Source: Nephrocerus scutellatus (lineage: Eukaryota; Arthropoda; Insecta; Diptera; Pipunculidae). Taken from it: DNA of 64,000 bases. Below are positions 45,420-56,689 of the stretch, in pieces. The stretch spans positions 32,517,777 to 32,581,776 of the forward strand of contig OX352761.1 in assembly GCA_947095585.1 (NCBI GenBank), read 5' to 3'. Every line of letters begins with the position of its first letter. The stretch's first letter is position 1. The translations under genes were made by a program, and so were the position numbers. The notes under the pieces are model-generated. The model was given only the letters and a program-made list of their open reading frames with translations. It was not told the origin of the DNA and did no database searches.

Positions 45420-46075
45420 ACTAAAGGTCATACAAATGCGGAAACACAGAGTCGGGCAATTTATTCCACAAAATTATTGAGCGGTAAAGAAAGGCGTTTA
45501 TGCGGTGAACATTGGATTCAAGACCGTCCAATATGACCTGAATTGCCATCAGATCACCTGTAGAACGTTGCCTTCGAAAACCGTACTGCTGGATGCTAAG
45601 GATTTCACGTGATTCCAGGTATTGCATAAGTTTACGATTGGTCAGCGCTTCAATGAACTTAGAAAGTATGGATGTTAGCGCATTGGGTCGGTACGAGGAA
45701 TGAAACGACGGTTCCCTTTTTTAAGGAACAGGCTGGACAAAGGATGTTTTCCAACTCCTTGGGAAGACTCCAGAGGAATAAGAAAAATGGAAAAGCTTGC
45801 GCAGAAGTAGTCCCAGCGTTGAAGAACACCTCTTCAAAACAATTGCGGGAATACCATTACGACCAGCAGATTTATGAATATGAGTAGATTTGTCCCACAG
45901 AGGTTGGCTCTTGAAAGTACAGGGGGCGCAACGCGTAATCTGGTAGCGTTGAGCTAGCTGCGAAATGTGAATCAAGCAGATTGGCATATAGCCGACGGCT
46001 GATATGCCATTATGTGAATTAGCGTTGGAATTGAAGACGAGGCAGTAATTTTAATTTGTTTCACGAATGTCCAAA
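45420..46075 (-). pseudogene. LINE-J fragment with internal deletion
   Basis: Minus strand: 45987-45721 gives THIHKSAGRNGIPAIVLKR and PRSWKTSFVQPVP (RT start). 45627-45421 gives LMQYLESREILSIQQYGFRRQRSTGDL, which then jumps to a tail sequence IILWNKLPDSVFPHLYDL, so the palm and the following RT region have been deleted. It is also cut at both ends. Confidence 0.75.
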
Positions 46076-46103
46076 AATTGTTACTTCTTTTTGGACATTG
46101 AAT

Positions 46104-46505
46104 TATTTTTAAATTCTTTATATTAACTTCACTTGCCCGTGGTACGGATGTCGGTCAGCAGTCTGTCGTGGAATCATGCGATCAATTTTTAACCCACTTC
46201 CCAAAGCCCGATTTTATTGAAATTTTGCACACATGTGTATTTCCGGCGATAATTCTATTAAAATTTCAGGCCCCTCGGGCCACGGGGTCAGGGGGCTCCC
46301 ACACAAATATTTTACAAAATTTTACTCGATTTTCTTCAAATTTTATACGCATGTGTATCTTTTGAAAAAATTTTGGATACCAACAAATTTTTTAAAAAAA
46401 TTAACCCGAATTTTTCAATTTTTATACACGCTGTTAACTTCGATAGACAACACTTTTTGTAAAAATTTTGGAGACCCCGGCCCCAGGCCCCCTTTTTTTG
46501 GGCAT
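46104..46505 (-). repeat. Family A partial copy
   Basis: Right end in reverse (TTTAAATTCTTTATATTAACTT) with CACTTGCCCGTGG, then three or so core units with GGCCCCTCGGGCC and CACATGTGTAT boxes. The left end is missing. Confidence 0.75.
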
Positions 46506-46631
46506 TTTTTGAGAGAATGGATGGATGGAGAAATGAGCCTGTCCTGTTGTCCTGTCCCACGCTCAGAAAATTTGTTTGTGATTGTTTTGTGAATTTGTGA
46601 AAAGCTATTTGAAATGTTAAATTAAACTAAA

Positions 46632-47262
46632 AATGAGATCGGGAGATACCCAGGTGGCTTTGTGTATATTTTTACGCGCAAACCTTGTACTCGCAACAAC
46701 CAAATTATTGCTTGCTGCCATCTCTATGACTCGTTGTCCATTGTCATTAGTGTTCTCGTGTAAGCTATGGGTGCCAATGTACTGCCTGAATACTGGCTCC
46801 CTACCTATTTTAGCATTCATATCCCCCAGAATGATTTTTACATCATACTGAGGGCAGGTCTGGAGTTCCCGTTCGACTGATTCAAATAATTCTTCTTTTT
46901 CCCGAGCCGCAAGCACATGATGTCTTGCATGAAAGCTGTAATATATGTCATATTCTGATTTTTGTAAGACACCATTCCCTGTCCACCGCATCTCCTGAAT
47001 TGCTGTTAAGTCAGCATTATATTTGGACAGGGTATCGGCTAGCTGCTGTGCAGCTCGAGCTCTATAAAGTGAGCGTACGTTCCATGAGAAAATTCTTAAA
47101 TCGTTAAGCCGTTTTCGTTGCCGTGGTCGTCGTCGTTCATAAGTGTATCCGAGGCTGATTTTGGGTTCCGTAATAATAATTTTTTTACAGGCGAGGTTTT
47201 TGGCCTCGCGCCAACCTTACTTTGAAGGGACTAGCCCGATCATTCAGCTTTTCCTGCATTGG
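46632..47262 (-). pseudogene. RTE LINE 5' region and endonuclease
   Basis: Starts at the same leader position as the 28.6-kb copy (GGAAAAGCTGAATGAT, hairpin arms at 47191-47209) and runs through FSWNVRSLY to NIHKATWVSPD, where it is cut. About 150 bp of the endonuclease are missing after HARHHVL. The reading frame through NDNGQRVIEMAASNN is open, showing that the family codon at the 29293 stop is CGA. Confidence 0.85.
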
Positions 47263-47755
47263 AGGAAAATTACCAGCGGCCACCACGTGGAGGTTTGATC
47301 GCACTTCCACCAGTCAGAGATAGTTACGGCCACATGCAATTCTAGAGCATTCTGTGTTATTCCCCCTATTTCTGCTGATGGCTGACCGCCTATGCTATCA
47401 TAGGCGTCTTTAAAGTCTATAAAAAGATGGTGTAGTGAGTTTAGAAACTCTAGACATTTTTCCATCACCTGCCTAAGGGTGTAAATCTGATCAGTTGCTG
47501 ATTTGCCTGGAATGAAGCCACACTGGTATGGGCCAATGATCCCTTTAGCTTATGGGGCTATCCTGTGTTGAAGGATAGAGGAGGAAATCTTATCAACAAC
47601 GTTATACTACGATAACTGCTGCAGGTTGTGATATCTCCTTTCTTATGTATGGGGCACAGAATGCCTCTTTGCCAGTCTTCTGGCATCGCTTCTTCCTCCC
47701 ATACTTGCACTATTAGTTCATGAATTGCTTGGTGCATTGCGGTTGTCTAGCACGT
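47262..47755 (-). pseudogene. RTE reverse transcriptase fragment
   Basis: The minus strand, in several frames, gives VQVWEEEAMPEDWQRGILCPIHKKGDITTCSSYR and, at 47468-47244, FLNSLHHLFIDFKDAYDSI, the palm block with the first catalytic aspartate. It ends abruptly where the 5' leader of the next RTE piece begins. The domain order across 47755-46632 (RT then leader) is not that of one element. Confidence 0.75.
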
Positions 47756-47806
47756 CGGCCAGACAGTAAAACGACATACAATTGACCATGGGAGAAGCAT
47801 GGATTT

Positions 47807-48061
47807 TCAAGGTAAATGCTTTAAACACTCATTGACTGCCCTTGATATTTGTTTATTGTAATTGCGAATGCAAACCGCACCCGAAACCTGCTTAAAGTCT
47901 AATGACCTGTCCGTCGGAATGGGATACGTTGACAGATCGCAAAAGAAATACCGTCGAAATGGATCAGCTTTCAAATGACACTTGCGCACGTAACTCAAAC
48001 AATTTGAACCTATTGGAATAGAAATTAAATGACTTGTATTGGAGAGATCGCGAATCAACAC
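47807..48061 (-). other. Unidentified 84-codon open frame
   Basis: Starts with a non-ATG codon (TTG) after a T-run and encodes a mixed-composition sequence including CDLSTYPIPTDRSLDFKQVSG and AVNECLKHLP, then a stop. Unlike most open frames here it is not repetitive or AT-biased, and could be a scrap of a host exon or an unknown element protein. No consensus acceptor site precedes it. I cannot assign a function. Confidence 0.2.
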
Positions 48062-48209
48062 AAAAGTAAAAAAAAGTTACGATTTTTGCTGTTTGTCCGA
48101 ATTTTGCGACTTTCCTTTGTATCTGTTCTTGTTTTCCAGGACCATAACGAACAAAACAAATAAAGAATTACGCAAATCCATCGTTCGAATCGTGAGTTAT
48201 TGTCGCGAG

Positions 48210-48395
48210 TTCATAAAAAAACAGCACTTTCAGTTTTTCCCGAATTTTCCAATTTTCCAGGTAACTTTTCTCAATTTTTTTCAATAGAATAAACCTTACT
48301 CACACTATATTTCAAAATAAAAATTAGCCAGATCGGATCAGCCTCAAGTGATGCGGTTACCAACGAACAGCATTTCATTTCTGGTATTAGCTCTC
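48210..48395 (-). repeat. Dispersed repeat shared with 55958-56122
   Basis: In reverse it reads GAAATGCTGTT...TTGGTAACCGCATCACTTGAGG, then ...GGAAAATTGGAAAATTCGGG and AAAAACTGAAAGTG. The same boxes occur in the same order on the plus strand at 55958-56122. Confidence 0.75.
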
Positions 48396-48724
48396 TAGAA
48401 TAGAACCTTCGCGAAACTGTAGATTTGGTATTAACAACTTTTTCGAAGTTAAGTTAAGTTAAGTAGTTTGCAATTCAACCAGACTAAATGAAACAGTCAG
48501 CATCGAGCGGTCAACACGAGCACATCTTATACAGATACCGCACCAGATCGCTCAGCTACCTGCTACCGGCTACGAAAAAAAAACCCTCACACCAAAAAGC
48601 GAGCATTTCGCTACCTGCGACTTTTTAACATATTTCACTATTACTTTTTTAATTTCAGGCATATATTTATAATGAATAGTTATTTAATTTCAGATTAAGT
48701 TTTTTTTATCTTTTAGCCCTATAA

Positions 48725-49235
48725 AATGGGGAAAAAAGGAAAACGAAAGGAAAAGGTTAATGATGTATTAACCTTAATCAGACAAAAAGTTTCCACCCAT
48801 GGTGGCGACTTCCTTCCTTCCAGCTGTGCGAAGACTCAGCTTCCTCTGAAGAGGAGAACATGTGCCTTGGTGAGTTAGCGGTCAATGATGCGTCCGAATC
48901 AAGCAGCAACGGAACGGAAAATTCTAGCGATGAAGACAGTCGCAAACAGCGGTCTTCTCCCATGCTAATAAAGGCAAAAAGAAGGCGGTTTCCGGAAATT
49001 CCAGACTATCATCGCCACCAACATCATCTTCTCCTGCAGTGGTTGCTGTTGAAGTGAGAAAACCACCGAAAGTCACTGCTGTAGAGAAAACAGCCAAGGC
49101 AAAAGAGGCACAAAATGCAATTAAGTAGGCACCACCTTCTGCAAGCAAAAAGCCCCAATTACGGGACCAACATCGAAACCATTTGCTATGCCACCAATAG
49201 TCTGCTTTAGAGTCAACGTTGCTGAACTATCTAAG
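48725..49235 (+). pseudogene. LINE ORF1 (gag-like) remnant
   Basis: Begins near ATGGGGAAAAAAGG (48726), is rich in Lys/Ser and acidic runs (NDASESSSNGTENSSDEDS), and ends with a P-P-I-V-C-F-R-V-N-V-A-E-L-S segment. That recalls the block before the central RNA-binding region in jockey ORF1 proteins. The zinc knuckles expected further on are absent, so ORF1 seems to be joined by deletion to ORF2. Confidence 0.5.
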
Positions 49236-50310
49236 TTCGCGAAGAAGTTGTAGAATTCGCAACATTCTCACAGGGAGAAACCCATTCATTCCAGACGGAT
49301 ACAACATCCACAGGGTCGACGAAAGCAGTGATTGCTCTAAGACGGCGGTCCTTATCAGGAACACTATGGCAGGCGAAAAGGTGCAAATCAGTGGTTTGCG
49401 TAGCATGGAAGCAACAGCAGTCAGCATCAAAGTCAACGAGGTTGAGACCTTGTTGGTAATATCAGTGTACAATCACTGTAATGCAACGAGGGAAAACATT
49501 CAACGGGATCTGCAAACTGTCTGCGGCATCTCCTCTGGGTACACATCTACACATACTGTGTGGTTGGAGGCGATTTTAACGCTAGGCACACCCGATGACA
49601 ATATGAGGTATGCAACAATCAAGAAAAAGGACATTGCAGATTGGCTGGATTCAAATCCTCAGCAGCATACCATGGCTGTTGTTTCACAGCCCCGAAAGAC
49701 ATATCCTCGGACACCATCCATGCTGGATTTCTTCTTGGCAACGACAAATTTCGTCAACATTCTGCCAGAAATAACGAATTATTCCTGTTTTAAACATGAT
49801 AGTGATTCGGATCATTTGGCCATAGAGCTTCGAGTGAGGTTGAATCAGCGAAGTCATCAAGTTACCCCAACACCTGAACTACACATCAACTTTACGAAAA
49901 TAAACTGGAACCGGTTTAGATCAGAAGTCGAAGCTGGACTACAAATTCCAGCGGCATGTAGAAATCTGGAGAATAATGAAATTGAGGATGCTATGAGAAA
50001 TTTCGAGACTTCAGTGAATACAGCCATAGTTCGGCAGAAAACTTTTCGCTCTAGCAGGGATCGGTTTCAACATCTACCTGAGAATATTTAGGCAATATAT
50101 GCTCACAAGAAAAGGCTAAGGAAACGCCTTCAGAGGATCTTCAACAGGACTCTCAACACTGTTAATGACGAATATCAGACTGTATTTTCGCAACTGCGTT
50201 GTACAGTAAGCATGCTTCGTCAAGCTGTGTGAAGTTACCAGGAAGATGTACTGACCAAACGACTTCAGAACATCAAACCAGGCCCGGATGCTTTTAAAAA
50301 GCTGAATTCT
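49219..50310 (+). pseudogene. Jockey-type LINE endonuclease
   Basis: A 290-codon frame starts inside the fold. It has GGDFN-like sequence degraded (VWLEAILTLGT near 49565), then TPSMLDFFLATTN, and DSDSDHLAIELRV, the S-D-H catalytic block near the end of the domain. A linker with NWNRFRSEVEAGL follows. The frame is interrupted by a TAG at 50089-50091 and a TGA at 50230 but otherwise continues into RT in the same frame. Confidence 0.78.
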
Positions 50311-51870
50311 GTGATCGGAAAACGTATTTCTATTCCAGAAAGTATCACGTTTGGAGAGCAAGCAAGCAAGCAAGCATCCAGTCCTGTTGAAAAAGCCGAA
50401 GCCTTTCCCTGTCATTTCGAAAGGAGCTTTAGAGACCGACCACCAACACATCTTCCAGAATTCGTAGAGCAGGTTGAAAGTCTTGTGGAACACACCACTT
50501 CCCCAAGAAATTTTGAAGTGCAGTTCAGCGAAAAAAATCCCGCAAACGCACCCGTAGACGTGGATATGTTTACCGGGACAGCTATTGTCAGTGATTTAAT
50601 TAGGAGTGGAAACTCTAAAAAATCATCGGGCACTGACGGAATTTCAAATTTTCTGCTTAAAAAGCTGCCGGGTATGGCAATTTTGATGTTAACCATCATA
50701 TTCAAAAATTACCTTAACAATGGATACTTTCCAGACAACTGGAAGGTAGCCAAAGTAGTACCAGTACCGAAGAAAACTGACCGCTCCAGTGTAACTGGTT
50801 ACCGCCCCATAGCTTTACTGTGTTGTATCAGTAAAGTATTGGAGTATTTGATCCGTAAAAAGATCAATGCGTATTGATCGGAAAGAAATCTTATTCCTTC
50901 CTTTCAGTCCGGCTTTCGAGAAAAGCACTATACGCTTCACCCTCTGATGAAGCTTCACAGTAACTTTATTAGATTTGGTTTCCCCAATTATATTGTGAAA
51001 ATAATAAAAAATTTTCTTATTAACAGGGTTTTTGTATAGGTGTATGGCAGCCCATCGACAAGGAAAAGGATTAAAGCCGGAGTTCCCCAAGGCTCCAGAC
51101 TTGGACCAGTCCTATTTAGCATATTCACGGCGGATCAACCCACCAATACAGCCGGAACAAGGACCATGCTTTTCGCGGATGACTCCATCACGTGGAGTAA
51201 CACCTCCGAAATCTTTGGGTGTACTACCTGAAGTGGGGACTGAAGATCAAAGCCAACAAAACGTAACTCAACTGCTTCCGAGTACCAGCAACCGAAACAA
51301 GGATAAGAAAAATCGCAAGCCGGTGCAGAGCCTTAAAAATCACCCTTCCGGATAACACGACAATAAACACAAAGTCAGAGACTAAGTACCTGGGAATCAA
51401 CTTTACTGAGAGGCTCAAGTTTAACTCCCATATCGATAAAACAATGAAAAAAGCGAACTACGCTCTTCATTTGGTGCACCCGCTACTAAGAAGACGAAAC
51501 GGACTGTCCAACAACACCAGGCTGTGATAACCTATGGCTATGCCATATGGTTCACCGTCTCACCAACAACGATGTCCATATTTGAAAGGAAGGTAGTTAG
51601 GATCTGTACAGGACTCTGGAGGGTGGCAAACAGCTATAAGTTTGTGTCGACTACAAGACTTTACGACGCGGCAGGTCTGCTGTCAATAACCGACCACTTG
51701 TTCCAAATGGCAAAGAAATTCGTTGATGGGTTGGAAACACATCCAAGTCCGGAGATGCAAGGACTGAGAATCGAGGAAATCGAGCCAAGCCTCTGCTATA
51801 TAAATATATAAACATCAGAGGATTCATAGATGCTAGATTCGACGACATCTTTAATAATCAAGACGTCTCC
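50311..51870 (+). pseudogene. Jockey-type LINE reverse transcriptase
   Basis: RT blocks in order: SGNSKKSSGTDGISNFLLK, NGYFPDNWKVAKVVPVPK, GYRPIALLCCISKVLE, then after a stop at 50875 FQSGFREKH. A deletion of the palm start follows, then AGVPQGSRLGPVLFSIFTAD and the catalytic LFADDS (near 51165). After a frame change come YLKWGLKI, TKYLGINFTERLKF and ITYGYAIWF. Ends with INIRGFIDARFDDIF-like sequence before the 3' untranslated region. The F-x-x-A-F-D block is missing, so it cannot be active. Confidence 0.82.
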
Positions 51871-52464
51871 TTCTACGAGAAGGCCAGCAATCAACATTAC
51901 AGAGGCTGAAGATCGCCCTGTATATACCTTCTCATATTTTTTTCATTTTTGTTTTATTTTAAAATTTATTGTTTAAAATGAAATTGCTTTAAATATAACA
52001 TGTAGTAGATTAAGTAGTCAAAAATATTGTTTAATTATAAGCAATACAAAATAAATTAAAACAATGTAAATACGTCGGGCCCCTATTGTTGAGCCGACAC
52101 TTATAAATAACAGTTATAAGTGTAGTTTTAAGTCAAAATTGTATATTACTTAAATATTTAATAAAATATCTTAATCTAGAAAAAAAAATCAGACAAAATG
52201 AAAAGTACTTGCGAGTGTAGTTTGATCTACCACCAAAGTGAATAGTAGTGTCATAGAAGTATTATAAATAAACAAGTAATCACAAGTGTAAATTTTGTGA
52301 ACTTTTACTATATTTGCTAGTTGTTAATTAAAGTTGCTATTTTTTTTCTGTTTGTGTTTCTGTTTCTAAGAATATCATAAAATTCTCTATAGTACTGGAT
52401 ACTCCTGCAGTATATTGTTTCGCCTAAAACATTTGGAATTTCTGCAGTTATGGCATACTTGCCA

Positions 52465-52842
52465 TTTTTAATCCACTTTCCAAAGACCGATTTTCTTCAA
52501 ATTTTGTACACATGTGTATCTCCAGTGAGAACACTTTTTATAATCGGTTCCCATGGTCGGAAAGCTCCCATAAATTTTTTTGTAAAATGTACCCCATTCT
52601 CTTGAATTTTATACTTTTTGTAAAAATTTAAAAGTGATCGGGCTCTGTGTTTTTTTAAAAAATTTAACCGATTTTTTTTCTAATTTTATACACAAGTGTA
52701 TCTCCGACGGACAGCACTTTTGTGAGGCTACTATATAATTTTTTTAAAAAATAGCTCGATTTTATTGAAACTTGGCACAAATGTATCTCTAATTAGAAAA
52801 TTCACAAGAAAAGTATTAACTTTTGCAGGTTGTTTTTATTTG
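52465..52842 (-). repeat. Family A diverged copy
   Basis: Left end in reverse near 52842 (AAACAACCTGCAAAAG on the minus strand), core units with CACATGTGTATCTCC boxes, no clear right end. Confidence 0.65.
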
Positions 52843-53149
52843 TCTTTATTAAAATGTTTTTATGAGATCGCTTTCGTGTATGTCTGTCTGTTCAGGTGGA
52901 ATTTTGTAATTGATTTTAAACTAACTTCTCATTGAGCTAAAGACTTGAAGCTCAAAACATAGCTTAGAACTGGATGAACATTGACAAATATCAAAAAAAA
53001 TATAACAAATCGCAAAAAAAATAATAATAATTCAACGCATGTTTGCAATTTTTTTCACATCAAAGCAAACTACTACGCACAATACTCGTTTCAAACGTTT
53101 TAAATTTAAAATGTATTTTTAAATTCTCTATATTAACTTCACTTGCCCG

Positions 53150-53150
<1 letters not shown>

Positions 53151-53197
<47 letters not shown>
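53151..53197 (+). repeat. (GGCT)n microsatellite, ~11 units
   Basis: An uninterrupted tetranucleotide run at the place where other family A copies have two to four CCAGCCAG units, so it is an expansion of an element-borne seed. Confidence 0.95.
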
Positions 53198-53493
53198 CAA
53201 ATCTTGTGATCTTGTGTAAAATTTGAGGCCCCTCGGGCCGCGGGGTCGGGGGGCTCTCATACAAATATTTTACAAAATTTACCCGATTTTCTTTTAATTT
53301 TGTACACATGTGTGTCTTCGATGGAAAACACTTTTTGTAAAAATTTGGAGCGATCGGCCCCTTGGGGACCCCAATACACAATTTTTAAATATTGCATCAG
53401 ATCACGGCAAAGTCTGAGCTCTGTGCTTTGTGAGCAGCGCTGTTCGCTGCCGCTGCGTCAGTTGTGAATGATTTTGCCACAAAACGAGCACGC

Positions 53494-53507
53494 AGTGTGT
53501 GTGTGTA

Positions 53508-53580
<73 letters not shown>
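53494..53580 (+). repeat. (GT)n microsatellite
   Basis: About 87 bp of GT repeats with two single A interruptions, within the family A copy. Confidence 0.95.
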
Positions 53581-53582
<2 letters not shown>

Positions 53583-53636
53583 CCCCGACTAGAGAATTTA
53601 CAAGAAAAATTTTAATTTTTATGGGTTGTTTTTTTA

Positions 53637-54292
53637 TTGGCTAACATGTTTTTCTTTGTCGTCTATAAGCTTAGATATGATACAAAATTTTAAACGAAAC
53701 TTTAGAATTGTTTTGTCCTACGTTTATAAAGCTTAGGAAAATAATGGAACTAACGCTATCCATCGACAATAATTATCTAAAAAAAATTAGAAATATTCAA
53801 CCCGTTCTCATTTTTTGGGCACATATAACATATTTTTTGAATATGTCAAGTGAAGATTTATTCAAATGAAGACAAAAGACTTCTATACATTTTCTTTCAG
53901 ATATAATTACTCATTGATTCCGTTTTTACAAAAATTAAGTTTCTTAAGTTCGGAACCAAGAAAACCACTTTCCCTACACTGCATTTTAAAATAAATGGAA
54001 AAGAACTAGACTATAAAAACGCCTCAATATTTAAAAGAACTAACAAAATAAACTTACACTTATTAATTCAGCAAAAATTTGAATGTTATGATCAACTACA
54101 AATTCATATCCAAGGATAAAATTAATGTTTTAAAAGCATTGTTTGTTTACATGCCTGAAGAAGACCAAACATATTTCGAACCTTTATTTAACAAGTAAAA
54201 TAATTATTTATACAAAGTTCATAAGCTAATTTGTCTTTACTTATTTTTTAAAGTTTATGTGATATGATTACTTTTGTTATGTTTCTTTTCCA
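53637..54292. other. Non-coding
   Basis: AT-rich, no recognised content. Confidence 0.55.
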
Positions 54293-54897
54293 GTCCAGTC
54301 CAGTTCAGTCCTGGCCTCCCGCAAAAAGTCTCTCCACCGGTCCCGATTTCGAGCCGATGTCTACCAGTTTGGCATCCCTAAACTCTGGCCGTACTGGTCT
54401 ATGCCATCCTTATAGCGTGGGCTTGGTCGGCCTCGCAGTCGTGTTCCATAAATCCTACCGCAAAGGACCTTCCGAGCAGGATCCTCTTCTCTCATGCGAG
54501 CTAGCCCACTGGAGCCTACCGAGCTTAAATTTCTCTCGCTCGTAGATGTCATCTTTTTGGAGTCTTCGGAATCGTCCTTCCTCACATACGGGACCAGCAA
54601 TTCCCTGTAAGACTTTTCTCCCGAACGCGGCTACGAGGTCAGGATGCTTTTTGCTAACCACCCAATTCTCGGATCTTTTTGTAAGTACTGGTATGACCAT
54701 TGCATTATATACTAGCAGCTTGGGTGTTATGGTTAAGATCCTGTTTTAAAGAGTCTTGACAGACGATAGTAGGCTTTGTTGGTTTTATGCAACCAGGAGC
54801 GTATTTCTGGTTCGTAGTGTTATCGGCGCTACAGTTGACCCGACATAATTAAAGGTTGCACTACTTCAAATTCGCGATCCACTATTTTAATTGGATC
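54293..54897 (-). pseudogene. RTE LINE 3' part
   Basis: The minus strand carries the RTE C-terminal domain (ARMREEDPARKVL, RLRGRPSPRYKDGIDQYGQSLGMPNW) and upstream RT end (MVIPVLT, VSKKHPDLVAAFGRKVLQGI) in shifted frames. It ends at 54293 in a short CCAGT-type tandem tail, different from the ATG tail of the 37-kb copy. More diverged than the other copies. Confidence 0.82.
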
Positions 54898-55785
54898 TTA
54901 TAGTAGTACTTATATATTATATAAGTTTATTTAATAAAAAAATTGTATTGTATGAAAAACTTTTATAATATTTTTGAATAGAAAATCATTTTTTCAAGGA
55001 ATTTTGTATATACCACTGAAAAATGTATTTAAATGTGGTACATTTTTTTGTCTTACGTGTATGGGATGAAAACAAGTGGCCATATTCGTGGCGTATTCGA
55101 CAGACCTTAATTATTTGAAATCCAAAAGATACTGAAAGAAGATTTTTATTACGTGGATTATTTGTTTATTATTTTTTTTAAACGTAAAGAAAAGAGGTTT
55201 TTTTTTTTTTTAATTTTAACTCAATCATTAAAAAGCGATTTCCCAACATCGTTCAAGTAGCGTATGCAACAAAACAATTTTCCGACGCGATGAGTAGAAA
55301 AGCAATAAAGCTTTATGAAATTCCACCCACTATAAAACTTGAAATTGATTTGGCTCACGAAAAAGTTTTACGGATGGAAAATATTTACCAAAAATTGTGT
55401 TTATTTTTATATATTGATGTTGTATAAACAGCTTGCAGCTGAAGTAGTCCTTGAAGTAACTGCAAGGTCAAAATCATCTGAAAGGGTTCATACTTATAAT
55501 CAAAGAAGTGAATAAATGTGCAGTGGCTGTTCAATGATTCGGTGCACGGAATTTATGTTTCCTAGAATCGCGGCACTGCAGTCATTCAGGAGCAAACTAT
55601 CTCCCTGATTAACCCTTCCATTATAACGCTCATTTACATCAATCAATTATATATTACTGTTCTTTAGTGCATTCAATCGTGAGTTAAAATCTAAGCAATG
55701 ATTATAAGAGTCAGCGATTAACAAAATACTGTTTGGGCTTTATTAAAAACGTTGGCAAATGTGTGATCATGGATTACGATCTTTA
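54898..55785. other. Non-coding
   Basis: No coding or repeat content recognised; a poly(T) run lies near 55198-55213. Confidence 0.5.
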
Positions 55786-55876
55786 AGAAGTGTGTTAAAA
55801 ATTGATCACAAGATTCTGCCCACCAGCCAGCCATCCAGCCAGCCACGGGACGCGAAGTTAATATAGAGAATTTAAA
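55786..55876 (+). repeat. Family A solitary right end
   Basis: TTAAAAATTGATCACAAGATTC, CCAGCCAGCCATCCAGCCAGCC and CGCGAAGTTAATATAGAGAATTT only; the core and left end are absent. Confidence 0.8.
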
Positions 55877-55957
55877 AACCAAAAGGGGAAACAAGATTTT
55901 TACTGTTAATCAATAAAGGTTAAATTTGTTAATTTATATCTTCTTTCTATTAATAAA

Positions 55958-56122
55958 AATGAAATGCTGTTTATTGGTAAGCGCATCACTTGAGGACCGA
56001 TTTGGCTCATTATTTGAAAAGGTTTGTCATAGTCCGAATATGGTTTATTCTTAAAGAGAAATTAGAAAAGGTGCCCGAAAAATTGGAAAATTCGGGAAAA
56101 ACTGAAAGTGTTTTTTCCATGG
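55958..56122 (+). repeat. Dispersed repeat shared with 48210-48395
   Basis: GAAATGCTGTTTATTGGTAA, CGCATCACTTGAGG and GAAAAATTGGAAAATTCGGG occur in the same order as in the other copy. It passes directly toward family D sequence. Confidence 0.75.
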
Positions 56123-56160
56123 GATTTTTGTATTTTTTATATATATATTTAATCTTATTG

Positions 56161-56420
56161 CCAAGGGAATACTCCCTGAATGACTTGCGCCACGGCAATA
56201 AGGTGGGCTAAGCCCTTTGTTAAAATTAAGAATTAAATCGGAGAAATGTGATTTACAAAATATCACACTCCTCACGTTTGTAGCCGGTTTCAAATTATTT
56301 TCTCCCTGATTCATTGAAAAAAGCAATACAGAAAAACGATCACGAAACTAAAACGACGCGAGTCCAAATACTCTAATGAATGGATCATGGTCAAGGAAAA
56401 CTACAAAAAAAAAAAAAAAA
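56161..56420 (-). repeat. Family D copy with A-run
   Basis: Reverse complement of 11640-11910, with the ACGTTTGTAGCCGGTTTC and GACGCGAGTCC boxes. An A-run (56404-56422) sits at the end next to CTTGGTCAGGG-type sequence. Confidence 0.75.
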
Positions 56421-56444
56421 AAATTACTCACTCGCTCAATATTC

Positions 56445-56572
56445 GAACACGTATATAGTTTTAGCCGATATAAGTCTCGATTCTATAGTTTTCTTGTTGG
56501 CTAAGATGGTCAATGGATGGAGGGGGATCAGTCAGTCACTTAGCCAGGTATTTCCGCTAGTTATAATATAGA
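56445..56572 (-). repeat. Family B short copy
   Basis: On the minus strand it starts ATAACTAGCGGAAATACCTGGC and contains GAAAACTATAGAATCGAGAC, the family B start and unit boxes. Confidence 0.65.
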
Positions 56573-56689
56573 AATACAGAAACAGAATACTATGCTCATA
56601 TAATCAATCATCATCATAATTATTGGGATCTATAGGAATCCGGTACTGGCCTCATATTAAAAATAGGTCCACGGGTTTTTTTTCGATAA

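Larger units (their letters stand above)
48494..52189 (+). mobile_element. Jockey-type LINE, near full span, inactivated
   Basis: A poly(A) run (52180-52188) preceded by AATAAA-type signals ends the element. Just outside, CAGACAAAATGAAA (52190-52203) matches CAGACTAAATGAAA (48480-48493) at 13 of 14 positions, a candidate target-site duplication that would define a 3.7-kb insertion. Inside are an ORF1 remnant, an endonuclease, RT and a 3' untranslated region. No RNase H is present, as in jockey-clade elements. Only a few nonsense codons interrupt ORF2, but internal deletions removed part of RT. Confidence 0.75.
53117..53636 (-). repeat. Family A copy with both ends and two embedded microsatellites
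   Basis: Right end in reverse at 53119-53140 and left end in reverse at about 53612-53636. It carries the subterminal inverted pair, one to two core units with GGCCCCTCGGGCCGCGGGG, a (GGCT)n run and a long (GT)n run. The segment next to the GT run (GCGTGCTCGTTTTGTGGC in reverse) is shared with 24060-24110. Confidence 0.82.

Noticed and set aside
53060..53381. Minus-strand frames with repeated SQPA motifs
   Set aside because: Translation of the (GGCT)n run inside family A.
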